17,914 nt of DNA from CAVVNC01 sp963750015 (GCA_963750015.1 CAVVPU010000140.1:1-17914), one strand, 5' to 3'; counted from the first letter of the stretch, positions 1-6,977 are shown. The notes: a model not told the origin generated them from the letters alone. Program-made: numbers and translations.

Positions 1-32
1 GCGCCCCATTTTGCTGGCCGAAGCCATGTTTA

Positions 33-446
33 ATGAGCGGAGCCGTGAATTGTTGGATCAAGCCACACCACTTTTGGTGGCTACTGGCGGCTTTCACCGT
101 CAACGTCTTCGGCTTGGGCAGCTTGATCGCCCCGACGAATCGACCGGGGGTGGCGTCCTATCTGATCGAAGCCTTGTTTATTAGCGGCTGTTTATGGCTG
201 GCCAGCCGCACTCCGACGCCCCGCAAGGTTGATGGCCTTGGGAACTCTAAACATTCGCTCCCCGGGCTTTTTGTCGGGTCGCTAGTTGGTTTTTCGGTGA
301 CGATGATCGTCAATTTCGCGGCGCCGACACTGGGGATTCCAGCGGTTGCCGAGATTGGGGTGATGCTAATGGTTTACTTTTTGTTTCTGGCGTGGCTAAC
401 AATGTGGCCGTCGCTGACGAACTGGTTCAGTTCAGGTGTTTGCTCC
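33..446 (+). other. Membrane-spanning stretch in frame with the downstream response regulator
   Basis: About 138 codons run without a stop straight into the response-regulator frame. They encode roughly four hydrophobic segments (near residues 13-33, 41-57, 76-98 and 107-125), so this part would sit in the membrane. I do not recognise the family. The frame stays open to the left edge of the window, so position 33 may not be a true start. A second frame is also open from position 2 to 178. Arginine is written mostly with CGN codons and leucine often with TTG here, whereas the regulator part uses many AGG and CTC codons. That contrast suggests a recent join or an assembly chimera rather than one old protein. 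A real membrane-anchored response regulator is possible but unusual. Confidence 0.35.
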
Positions 447-1841
447 ATGATCGAAGGACAAGTGGTCGTCATCGATGACGAGGAAAATATATGCAGGAGC
501 TGCGTCGAGGTGCTTCGTGACGACGGCTACGAGGTCCGGGCGTTTACGGAAGCCCGGGAGGCTCTGAAGCATCTGGCTGCTGAGCCGGTCGACCTCGTTC
601 TCCTCGATCTGAAGATGCCGGACATAAGCGGCATCGAGGTCCTCAGGGAGATCAAGAAAGTTCATCCTGAGACTATCGTGGTGATCATCACGGGCTATGC
701 CACGGTCGAGACCGCCGTCACTACCATGAAACTGGGTGCTTTCGATTACGTGGCGAAACCGTTCACCCCCGACGAGCTTACAACGACGGTGAAGAGGGCC
801 CTCGAACACAAGCGTCTCCTCCAGGAGAACCGCTATCTCCGTGAGGAGCTGAACAGGAAGTTCGAGTTCGACAATATCATCGGCGATGGCGAGGCCATGC
901 AGAAGGTGTGCGGCCTCATCAAACGGGTGGCCCCGACCGACGCTACGGTGCTCATTCACGGCGAGAGCGGCACGGGCAAGGAGCTCGTGGCCAGGGCCAT
1001 TCACCGGAACAGCCGGAGGAGTGAGAAGAACTTCGTCGTAGTCGATTGTGCGAGCCTTGCCCAAAGCGTCATCGAGAGCGAGCTCTTCGGTTACGGGAAA
1101 GGCGCCTTTACCGGTGCCGTCGATACAAAGCAGGGCCTCCTGGAAATAGCGGAGGAAGGGACCCTTTTCCTCGACGAGATCGCGAATATCAGCATGGAGA
1201 CGCAGGCAAAGCTCCTCAGGGTCCTTCAGGAACAGGAATTCAAGCGGGTCGGCGATTCGAAGAGCCGCAAGATGGACGTCCGCTTCGTGGCTGCCACAAA
1301 CAAGGACCTGGAGAAACTCATTGAAGAGAAGCTCTTCCGGGAAGACCTCTTCTACCGGCTCGACGTTTTCCGCATCCATCTGCCCTCCTTGAGGGAGCGG
1401 AAGGAGGACGTGCCGCTCCTCGCCAACTACTTCCTCGACCTCTTCTCGAAGAGTATGCACAAGAACGTGAAGGGCTTTTCGAGTGAGGCCATGCTTCTCC
1501 TCAAGGATTACGATTGGCCGGGAAACGTGCGTGAGCTGAAGAATATGCTCGAACGGCTCGTGATCATGATCGATGATGACGTGGCCGACTCGCCGGAGGT
1601 CGCCTATGCCCTGGGCGGCAAGGTCCGCCCCATGACTTCCTCTATTCCCAGGACCGCGGAAGAGCTGAAGAAGACGCGCAGGGAGATGACTCAGAGGATC
1701 GTGGACGACGTGGAAAAAAGCTTCCTTCTCGAGGCGTTGAAACGAAACAACTGGAACGTCACGAAGGCAGCCGAAGAGGTGGGGCTGCTGAGGCCGAACT
1801 TCCACGCCCTCATGAGGAAGCACCACATCAACCACGAGTAG
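447..1841 (+). CDS. Sigma-54-dependent response regulator (NtrC family)
   Basis: A 464-residue protein starting at the internal ATG, the usual layout of the NtrC family. The receiver (about 1-120) has acidic residues D10/D11, phosphoacceptor D54 in LLDLKMPD, and the conserved lysine in AKPF. A central AAA+ domain follows with Walker A GESGTGKE, the sigma-54 contact loop GAFTGA and Walker B TLFLDEI. The C-terminus ends in a Fis-type helix-turn-helix (NWNVTKAAEEVGL). Such proteins, once phosphorylated, hydrolyse ATP to open promoters held by sigma-54 RNA polymerase. A -24/-12 promoter lies 240 bp downstream, ahead of the Fe-S operon, which is the obvious target. No histidine kinase is in the window. 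Helix 1 of the receiver carries C16 and C19 as a CxxC pair, as does the next gene. The ribosome-binding site before 447 is weak, so translation might instead start in the upstream membrane stretch. Confidence 0.9.
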   Translation: MIEGQVVVIDDEENICRSCVEVLRDDGYEVRAFTEAREALKHLAAEPVDLVLLDLKMPDISGIEVLREIKKVHPETIVVIITGYATVETAVTTMKLGAFDYVAKPFTPDELTTTVKRALEHKRLLQENRYLREELNRKFEFDNIIGDGEAMQKVCGLIKRVAPTDATVLIHGESGTGKELVARAIHRNSRRSEKNFVVVDCASLAQSVIESELFGYGKGAFTGAVDTKQGLLEIAEEGTLFLDEIANISMETQAKLLRVLQEQEFKRVGDSKSRKMDVRFVAATNKDLEKLIEEKLFREDLFYRLDVFRIHLPSLRERKEDVPLLANYFLDLFSKSMHKNVKGFSSEAMLLLKDYDWPGNVRELKNMLERLVIMIDDDVADSPEVAYALGGKVRPMTSSIPRTAEELKKTRREMTQRIVDDVEKSFLLEALKRNNWNVTKAAEEVGLLRPNFHALMRKHHINHE

Positions 1842-1863
1842 TAACGGCCCTTCATCAACAGTC

Positions 1864-1901
1864 TATACACCTGTATAAAAGAGCGACACACCCCCTGTGT
1901 C
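1864..1901. promoter_or_regulatory. Two short dyads after the regulator gene
   Basis: TATACA-CC-TGTATA (1864-1877) is followed by GACACA-CCCCC-TGTGTC (1885-1901), both perfect inverted repeats. They may be protein-binding sites or a weak transcript end for the regulator gene; no T-run follows. The octamer TGTATACA recurs at 2097-2104, just after the -12 element of the downstream promoter. Confidence 0.3.
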
Positions 1902-1943
1902 CCTTCATATTGTCCCCCGGATCCTTGACTAACGCCCTTTTTC

Positions 1944-2005
1944 GGAGAGTCCAGCCCCACTCTCCCTGAATGAGCCTCTCATATGAAAGGCCTTTTTCCT
2001 TTCAT
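1944..2005. promoter_or_regulatory. Candidate upstream activator sites for the sigma-54 regulator
   Basis: Two perfect inverted repeats lie about 80-140 bp upstream of the -24/-12 promoter: GGAGAGT-N8-ACTCTCC (1944-1965) and ATGAAAGG-N7-CCTTTCAT (1983-2005). Enhancer-binding proteins of the NtrC family normally bind dyads at this distance, and AT-rich DNA (2030-2050) suited to bending lies between. Which dyad is bound, if either, cannot be told from the sequence. Confidence 0.4.
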
Positions 2006-2080
2006 GGCCACGCTTTTCCACCTCTGCATAAAACCAATATTTTAAACTAGTTGGACGAATCATTCGGGGGCGGTCGCCTC

Positions 2081-2096
2081 TGGCATCACCTTTGCT
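2081..2096 (+). promoter_or_regulatory. Sigma-54 (-24/-12) promoter of the receiver-ferredoxin/nuoEFG operon
   Basis: TGGCATCACCTTTGCT matches the sigma-54 consensus TGGCACRNNNNTTGCW at nearly every fixed position, with the required 10 nt between the GG and GC pairs. Transcription would start near 2108, about 30 nt before the ribosome-binding site GGAGG and the ATG at 2140. A sigma-54 activator is encoded immediately upstream. Confidence 0.75.
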
Positions 2097-2139
2097 TGTA
2101 TACAGTGCGAAGACCAGAAATTCTCCCGGAGGTAAGCGG

Positions 2140-3144
2140 ATGATTAATGCGGCAAGGGACAAGATTCTCGTAGTAGACGACGAGCCGATGATCTGTAAGA
2201 GCTGTAAGGAGATACTCGAGGACGAGGGCTATCATGTGGATATGGCCTACTCGGGACAGGAAGGGGTGAAAAAAGCCCTCGAAAGGACTTTCGATCTCGC
2301 CATCGTGGACATGAAGATGCCCGACATGAGCGGCATGGCCCTGCTCAAGAGGATCAAGGGCGAGAAGCTCAAGACGCCGGTGATCATGATTACCGCCTAC
2401 TCCACGGTGGAGACGGCCATCGAGGCGATGAAGCTCGGCGCCTCCGAATACCTTCCCAAGCCCTTTACCCCGGACGAGCTGTCGACCGTGGTGAAGGCCG
2501 TCATAAGCAGGGAAGAAGAGATGCCCGTAAGCATCACCGACGGCCGGATCATCGACAAGGAGAGCATTCTCAAAGTCCTTCGGAAAGAGGCGCCTCAGGT
2601 AAAGTATACCATCGACGTCGATGTAGACAGGTGCATCGGGTGTCAGATGTGCATGATGGACTGTTCGGCCCACCACGCCGACCCGAAAGACCTGCCCATC
2701 GCCTATCCGAGGGCGTGGGAGCTCTTGCCTGAGTCGAGGCTGATCGTCGATGTCAGCGGGTCCCAGGCGGTTCCGCTGCTCTGCAAGCACTGTGAAAACG
2801 CCCCCTGCGCCACCGTCTGCCCTACCGGAGCGATCAGGGTCGACGCCGAGTACGGGTTCAAGATCGCCGACAAGGCCAAATGCATCGGCTGCCGCTCCTG
2901 CCTGCTTACCTGCCCCTTCGGCATGATCTCCATGGACAGGCAGGGCAGGGTCGCCCAGAAGTGCGACATGTGCGTGGAGAGGTTTCAGGCGGGTATCGAG
3001 CCTGCATGCGTCCAGGTCTGTCCTCAGGGCGCCCTCACGTTGAAACCCATCGACGAGGCCCTGTCGGAGACGAGAAAGAAGACGAGGGAGCAGATTCTCA
3101 AGGGCAACGAGCAGAAGAAGCCTATTCTTAAGCTCACCACGTAA
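2140..3144 (+). CDS. Receiver domain fused to a multi-cluster 4Fe-4S ferredoxin
   Basis: A 334-residue protein started at the ATG preceded by GGAGGTAAGCGG; an earlier in-frame start at 2092 overlaps the promoter. Residues 1-122 form a complete receiver: D13/D14, phosphoacceptor D57 (IVDMKMPD), T85 and K107 (PKPF). From about 155 onward is a CooF/HycB/DmsB-like ferredoxin with four cysteine groups (first: C165, C168, C171, C175; then KHCENAPCATVCP, KCIGCRSCLLTCP and a final CDMC...CVQVCP), enough for four [4Fe-4S] clusters. There is no DNA-binding or enzymatic output domain, so the output appears to be the electron carrier itself. The gene leads an operon with NuoE/F/G-like subunits, 18 bp upstream of nuoE, suggesting it is their electron-transfer partner under phosphorylation control (inference). 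The receiver is closely similar to that of the upstream regulator, including a CxxC (C19, C22), so both may share one kinase. Confidence 0.9.
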   Translation: MINAARDKILVVDDEPMICKSCKEILEDEGYHVDMAYSGQEGVKKALERTFDLAIVDMKMPDMSGMALLKRIKGEKLKTPVIMITAYSTVETAIEAMKLGASEYLPKPFTPDELSTVVKAVISREEEMPVSITDGRIIDKESILKVLRKEAPQVKYTIDVDVDRCIGCQMCMMDCSAHHADPKDLPIAYPRAWELLPESRLIVDVSGSQAVPLLCKHCENAPCATVCPTGAIRVDAEYGFKIADKAKCIGCRSCLLTCPFGMISMDRQGRVAQKCDMCVERFQAGIEPACVQVCPQGALTLKPIDEALSETRKKTREQILKGNEQKKPILKLTT

Positions 3145-3162
3145 GCAAGGGAGGACAGTTCA

Positions 3163-3621
3163 ATGGCGATCAGCACTCTGGATAAGATGATCAGGGCCTA
3201 CGGGGACGACTCTTCCCAACTGATAGGGATTCTCCAGGACATTCAGGCAGAGCACAATTATCTCCCCTACGACACCCTTCTTCAGGTGTCGGAGAGGCTG
3301 GATGTCCCTATGAGCCGTCTCTACAGCCTTGCCACATTCTTCAAGGCCTTCAGCCTGAAGCCGAGGGGCAAGCACATCATCACGGTCTGCACGGGGACTG
3401 CGTGCCACGTGCGCAAGGCGCCGAGGATCGTCGACGAAATTTCGCGGTACCTCGGGATACAGGCAGGGGAGACCACGGAAGACCGGGTCTTTACCCTGGA
3501 AACGGTTAACTGCCTGGGGGCGTGCGCCCTGGGTCCTGTCGCCGTTCTCGACGGCAAGTATTACGGGAACATGACGCCCAATAGAATTAACGCCCTGCTC
3601 AAGGAATATAAAAAGGAATAG
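3163..3621 (+). CDS. nuoE: NuoE/HndA-like [2Fe-2S] subunit of an NADH-oxidising complex
   Basis: A 152-residue thioredoxin-like ferredoxin, a normal length for NuoE, HoxE and HndA. The single [2Fe-2S] cluster ligands are C76 and C81 (CTGTAC) and C117 and C121 (CLGAC), the family's Cx4C...Cx3C spacing. The N-terminal helical part (about 1-65, with HNYLP and SLATFFKAF) is also typical. Such subunits pair with the NuoF-type flavin subunit and relay electrons from NADH. A good ribosome-binding site (GGAGG) precedes the ATG, and only 8 bp separate it from the nuoF-like gene, so they are co-transcribed and probably translationally linked. The sequence alone does not separate NuoE of complex I from the hydrogenase or formate dehydrogenase versions, but the neighbours argue against a full complex I. 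Confidence 0.93.
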   Translation: MAISTLDKMIRAYGDDSSQLIGILQDIQAEHNYLPYDTLLQVSERLDVPMSRLYSLATFFKAFSLKPRGKHIITVCTGTACHVRKAPRIVDEISRYLGIQAGETTEDRVFTLETVNCLGACALGPVAVLDGKYYGNMTPNRINALLKEYKKE

Positions 3622-3629
3622 GTGAGCTC

Positions 3630-5480
3630 ATGAGGATCGACTCCTTTCAACATCTCGAAATGCTGAGGCGGTCTCTGGCCGGAAAGACGGATACCAAGAA
3701 GACGCGGGTCACCATCTGCGGAGGTACCGGCTGCCGCGCCTGCGGGGCCGACGACGTGATCGAGGCTTTCGGAAAAGAGATCAAAGAAGGGCACCTCGGC
3801 AACGGAGTCGAGCTCAAGGTGACGGGTTGCCACGGATTCTGCGAAAGGGGGACCCTCGTGGTCATCTACCCCCAGGGCATTCTCTACCAGAAGGTGGTGC
3901 CCAAGGACGTTCCCGAAATCCTGTCGAAAACTGCCAAGAATAAAGAGATCATCCAGCGCCTCCTCTACGTGGACCCGGTGACGGGAAAGAAGATCACTTA
4001 CGAGAAGGATATCCCCTTCTATCAGAAACAGAAAAGGGTGCTCCTCGGGATGAACCCCGCCATCGACCCCAGGGACATAGAGGATTATATAGCGGGCGGA
4101 GGCTACGGGGCCCTCGCGCGGGTGCTCGCCGACATGTCTCCGAAAGATGTGATCGAGGAAATCAAGAAGGCAGGACTGCGCGGCAGGGGCGGCGGCGGTT
4201 TCCCCACGGGAAAGAAATGGGAAACATGCCGGAAGGCGCCGGGAGACGTGAGGTATGTGATCTGTAACGCCGACGAAGGCGACCCCGGGGCCTACATGGA
4301 CAGAAGCCTTCTCGAAGGCAACCCCCACAGCGTGCTCGAAGGCATGATCATCGGCGCTTATGCGGTGGGTGCCAAAGAGGGTTACGTCTACGTGAGAAAC
4401 GAGTACCCCCTCGCGGTGGAGCACACGAAAGCCGCCATAGAGCAGGCCAGGGAGTATGGCTTTATCGGCCCGGACATCTTCTCCTCCGGCTTCGAATTCG
4501 ACGTCAAGGTGGCCAGAGGGGGCGGGGCTTTCGTCTGCGGGGAATCGAGCGCGCTTATGACCTCCCTGGAAGGAAAGCCGGGCCAGCCGAGGGCCAAGTA
4601 CATCCACACGGTGGAGAAGGGCTTGTGGGAAAACCCGACGGTCCTGAACAACGTGGAGACCTGGGCAAACGTGCCCCTCATCATGGGCAAGGGCGCGAGC
4701 ACGTACCGGGAGACCGGGACCGACGAGAGCACGGGGACCAAAGTTTTCTCCCTCGTGGGCAAGATCAACAACACGGGCCTCGTGGAAGTTCCCATGGGTA
4801 CGACCTTACGGGAGATCGTGTACGACGTGGGCGGCGGCATACCTTCGGGGAAGAAGCTGAAAGCGATCCAGACCGGAGGACCTTCGGGCGGATGCGTGCC
4901 CGAAGGCATGATAGACCTGCCCGTCGACTTCGATCACCTCGCCGAGGTCGGCTCCATGATGGGAAGCGGCGGCATGATCGTCATGGACGAGAGCACGTGC
5001 ATGGTCGACGTGGCGCGGTACTTCCTCAGCTTCCTGAAAGACGAATCATGCGGGAAGTGCGTTCCCTGCAGGGAAGGCATCAAACGGATGCTCGAGATAC
5101 TCAACCGGATCTGCGAGGGAAAAGGCGAGGAAGAGGACATGGCGCTCCTCGAAGAGATCGCGAGCACGGTGCAGGAGACCTCCCTGTGCGCCCTCGGCGG
5201 CTCTTCTCCGAATCCTCTGCTCACGACCATGAAATACTTCGGCGATGAGTACAGGGCCCACATCAGGGACAAAAAGTGTCCGGCAGGGGCCTGCAAAGCC
5301 CTCATCACTTACTCGATCCATGAAGAGAAATGTATCGGGTGCGGGGCCTGCGCCAAGGCATGTCCGCAGAAAGCAATAACGGGTGAAAAGAAGAAGACCC
5401 ACAAGATCGCCGGGGCCGGTTGCGTCAAGTGCGGAATCTGTGCCGACACATGCAGGCAACAGGCGATCGTCGCCGCCTGA
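3630..5480 (+). CDS. nuoF: NuoF/HndC-like NADH:flavin subunit with N- and C-terminal Fe-S extensions
   Basis: A 616-residue NADH-binding flavoprotein. Residues 25-110 are a thioredoxin-like [2Fe-2S] domain (C30, C35, C67, C71). The core holds the glycine-rich NADH/FMN loop (GLRGRGGGGFPTG, 182-194), CNADEGDPGAYMDR (212-225) and the 4Fe-4S ligands C474, C477, C480 and C520. The tail (565-612) is a two-cluster ferredoxin (C568, C571, C574, C578; C598, C601, C604, C608). This domain order matches HydB/HndC of NAD(P)-linked and electron-bifurcating [FeFe]-hydrogenases and related formate dehydrogenases, not the shorter NuoF of respiratory complex I. It would be the entry or exit point for NADH electrons. 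The ferredoxin tail offers a second electron path, as in bifurcating enzymes; whether this one bifurcates is inference. Confidence 0.93.
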   Translation: MRIDSFQHLEMLRRSLAGKTDTKKTRVTICGGTGCRACGADDVIEAFGKEIKEGHLGNGVELKVTGCHGFCERGTLVVIYPQGILYQKVVPKDVPEILSKTAKNKEIIQRLLYVDPVTGKKITYEKDIPFYQKQKRVLLGMNPAIDPRDIEDYIAGGGYGALARVLADMSPKDVIEEIKKAGLRGRGGGGFPTGKKWETCRKAPGDVRYVICNADEGDPGAYMDRSLLEGNPHSVLEGMIIGAYAVGAKEGYVYVRNEYPLAVEHTKAAIEQAREYGFIGPDIFSSGFEFDVKVARGGGAFVCGESSALMTSLEGKPGQPRAKYIHTVEKGLWENPTVLNNVETWANVPLIMGKGASTYRETGTDESTGTKVFSLVGKINNTGLVEVPMGTTLREIVYDVGGGIPSGKKLKAIQTGGPSGGCVPEGMIDLPVDFDHLAEVGSMMGSGGMIVMDESTCMVDVARYFLSFLKDESCGKCVPCREGIKRMLEILNRICEGKGEEEDMALLEEIASTVQETSLCALGGSSPNPLLTTMKYFGDEYRAHIRDKKCPAGACKALITYSIHEEKCIGCGACAKACPQKAITGEKKKTHKIAGAGCVKCGICADTCRQQAIVAA

Positions 5481-5513
5481 AAGCGCCCTAAAGTCACAGG
5501 GGGAGGGAAGTAG

Positions 5514-6263
5514 ATGGTAAACATAACGATAGACGGAAAAACAGCGCGTATCGCGGACGGGCAGACCATACTTCAGGCGGCCGGGAGCGTGGGGATCAAG
5601 ATCCCCACCTTGTGCCATCACGAGGCCCTCTCTGCCTATGGCTCGTGCCGGTTGTGCATAGTAGAGATCGTAAGAAACGGGAAGGGCAAGATCGTCACCT
5701 CCTGCAACTACCCGGTAGAAGAGGGTCTCACGATACTTACCGCCTCGCCCAGGGTCCTCGCCCACAGGAAGATGCTCATGGAGCTTCTCCTCGCAAGGTG
5801 CCCGGATGTCGATATTATTCGGGAGATGGCCGCAAAGATGGGTGTGAAAGAGACGAGGTTCCCCAAGGGCGAAAGCGATTGCATTCTCTGCGGGCTCTGC
5901 GTGCGGGTCTGTGAGGAGCGCATCGGCGCAAGCGCGATCAGCTTCGTGAACAGGGGGATAGAAGAAGAGGTGGGAGCCCCCTTCGATATCTCCTCCCAGA
6001 CATGCATAGGGTGCGGCGCCTGCGCGAGCGTCTGTCCGACAGGGGCTATCAAGATGGAGCAGATCGAGGGGATACTCAGGATCAACCGGTTTCACACCTC
6101 CAAGAGGCTCCACCAGTGCCCGTCGTGCAAGAAGTTCTACGCCTCTGAGCTGCATCTCGGCTGGATAGAAGAGAACCTGGGCGCCCACGACCATCTGACG
6201 TCGCTCTGCACGGAGTGCAAGAGGGCACAGAGCGCGAAAGTGATGCGGGGTCTCCAGGTATAA
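5514..6263 (+). CDS. Short NuoG/HoxU-like Fe-S subunit of the NADH-linked complex
   Basis: A 249-residue protein matching only the N-terminal part of NuoG, as in HoxU. The [2Fe-2S] domain has C34, C45, C48 and C64. The following helical region lacks the His-Cys3 ligands of the usual intermediate cluster. Two [4Fe-4S] groups follow (C123, C126, C129, C133 and C164, C167, C170, C174). The C-terminus carries two further CxxC pairs (C202/C205 and C232/C235) that could bind zinc or another cluster. There is no molybdopterin or H-cluster domain, so the protein carries electrons but does not catalyse hydrogen or formate chemistry. It ends the operon; the next 700 bp hold no gene, so the catalytic partner must be encoded elsewhere. 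The start follows GGGGGAGGGAAG. Confidence 0.88.
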   Translation: MVNITIDGKTARIADGQTILQAAGSVGIKIPTLCHHEALSAYGSCRLCIVEIVRNGKGKIVTSCNYPVEEGLTILTASPRVLAHRKMLMELLLARCPDVDIIREMAAKMGVKETRFPKGESDCILCGLCVRVCEERIGASAISFVNRGIEEEVGAPFDISSQTCIGCGACASVCPTGAIKMEQIEGILRINRFHTSKRLHQCPSCKKFYASELHLGWIEENLGAHDHLTSLCTECKRAQSAKVMRGLQV

Positions 6264-6297
6264 GGACGCTTAGGGCAGGGGCAAAGGCCACAAGGGC

Positions 6298-6330
6298 GCG
6301 CCGGTCAGTGCCGCGAGGCATGTCCGGCGC
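6298..6330. terminator. GC-rich stem-loop after the Fe-S operon
   Basis: GCGCCGG (6298-6304) pairs with CCGGCGC (6324-6330), and inside it GTGCC/GGCAT closes a GCGA tetraloop. It lies 35 bp beyond the last stop codon of the operon. No T-run follows, so this is either a processed 3' end or a weak terminator. Confidence 0.35.
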
Positions 6331-6389
6331 ATGGACCGGTCGGGCGGTCGGACGCGATGAGGTCCTTTGGAAAGCTGCATGTCTCTGAA

Positions 6390-6655
6390 AGAAGCGAGTG
6401 AGGGCACGAGGTGTGGCCGGTCGCATGAAGGGAATACGCCCTATGCGGCGATCTTTTCGCCATATGCCCTCCGGCGTACGAAAGTACGCCTGCGGCCGAT
6501 AAGGCTCAAATCTCATCCACCTATGACGCATCCCCTTCATGCGACCGGCCGGTAACACGCGGAGCCGTATCTCTAAAAGCCCGCGGCTCCGGCCTTCATA
6601 GGATGCACACACCAGCAACAATTGAATAAGAGCGGCGGCCCGAGAGGCCGCCAAA
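6390..6655 (-). repeat. Intergenic multi-hairpin repeat, copy 1
   Basis: About 250 bp whose reverse complement aligns along its length with 7819-8068. It contains, in - strand order, the hairpin GGCGGCC-N5-GGCCGCC (6634-6652), CGGAGCCG...CGGCTCCG (6560-6591), an 18-bp perfect inverted repeat (6415-6432 with 6533-6550) and, within that, GGCGTAC-GAAA-GTACGCC (6472-6489). Stems are better kept than loops between copies. No open frame is shared without indels. It resembles a MITE, a BIME-like element or a structured RNA. Weaker similarity to copy 3 continues left to about 6342. Confidence 0.8.
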
Positions 6656-6783
6656 GGCAAAACAAGTTTTCCACTACCTATACGTAACTAATTCACCAAG
6701 TCCTCATACACAGGCCTCTCGGGCCAGTGAAGAATGCCGCCTGAAACGTGGAAGAAGTATTGTTTATGCGTTGCAGATTTCTC

Positions 6784-6813
6784 TTGACAATACGTTTTAC
6801 AAGGTTTTAAGAT
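6784..6813 (+). promoter_or_regulatory. Sigma-70 promoter for the first PEP-CTERM gene
   Basis: A perfect -35 TTGACA (6784-6789) is followed after 18 bp by TAAGAT (6808-6813). Transcription would begin near 6820, leaving a leader of about 160 nt ahead of the ATG at 6978. Confidence 0.5.
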
Positions 6814-6828
6814 TGATAAAATCTGAAA

Positions 6829-6920
6829 AAGCCATACCATCCGCGAGGGTGGGACGGGGAGCCGACCGGCCTCGGACATGACCCACTGAGACTTTCACCG
6901 GAAGGAGAGCTTCGGCCGCC
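6829..6920 (+). promoter_or_regulatory. Structured leader resembling a c-di-GMP-I (GEMM-I) riboswitch
   Basis: From the predicted transcript start, the RNA shows GCCATACC, then a hairpin CCATCC-GCGA-GGGTGG with a GNRA loop, then GGGACG, AGCC, CCGGCCT, a variable loop, and CCGGAAGG...AGC. The order and spacing closely follow the Vc2 c-di-GMP-I aptamer as I remember it (GNRA-capped first stem, GGGACG, AGCC, CCGGCCU...CCGGUAGGUAGC). Against this, the strongly conserved CAAAGCC is GGGGAGCC here, and the closing helix is not clear. Control of a surface/biofilm-type protein by c-di-GMP would make sense. It could be a divergent ligand class or simply a structured leader. Confidence 0.4.
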
Positions 6921-6977
6921 AAACAGGAAAATTCTGAGATGCGACAAAGCGCTATCGAGACTACTGGGGGTGTGTCA

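Noticed and set aside
432..1835. Long antisense open frame opposite the sigma-54 regulator
   Set aside because: It mirrors a GC-rich real gene with all expected motifs on the + strand; its translation has no recognisable domain and is rich in His, Leu and Arg as shadow frames are.
3561..6194. Long - strand open frames across the nuoE/F/G-like genes
   Set aside because: The + strand frames carry complete Fe-S and NADH-binding motifs; the antisense frames have no domain or ribosome-binding site.
6082..6660. 192-residue - strand frame over the repeat, and a 123-residue + strand frame at 7851-8222
   Set aside because: Both translate the same nucleotide repeat and share patches such as SYEGRSRG, but indels break the frames relative to each other and both run into non-repeat DNA, so the similarity is of DNA or RNA, not protein.
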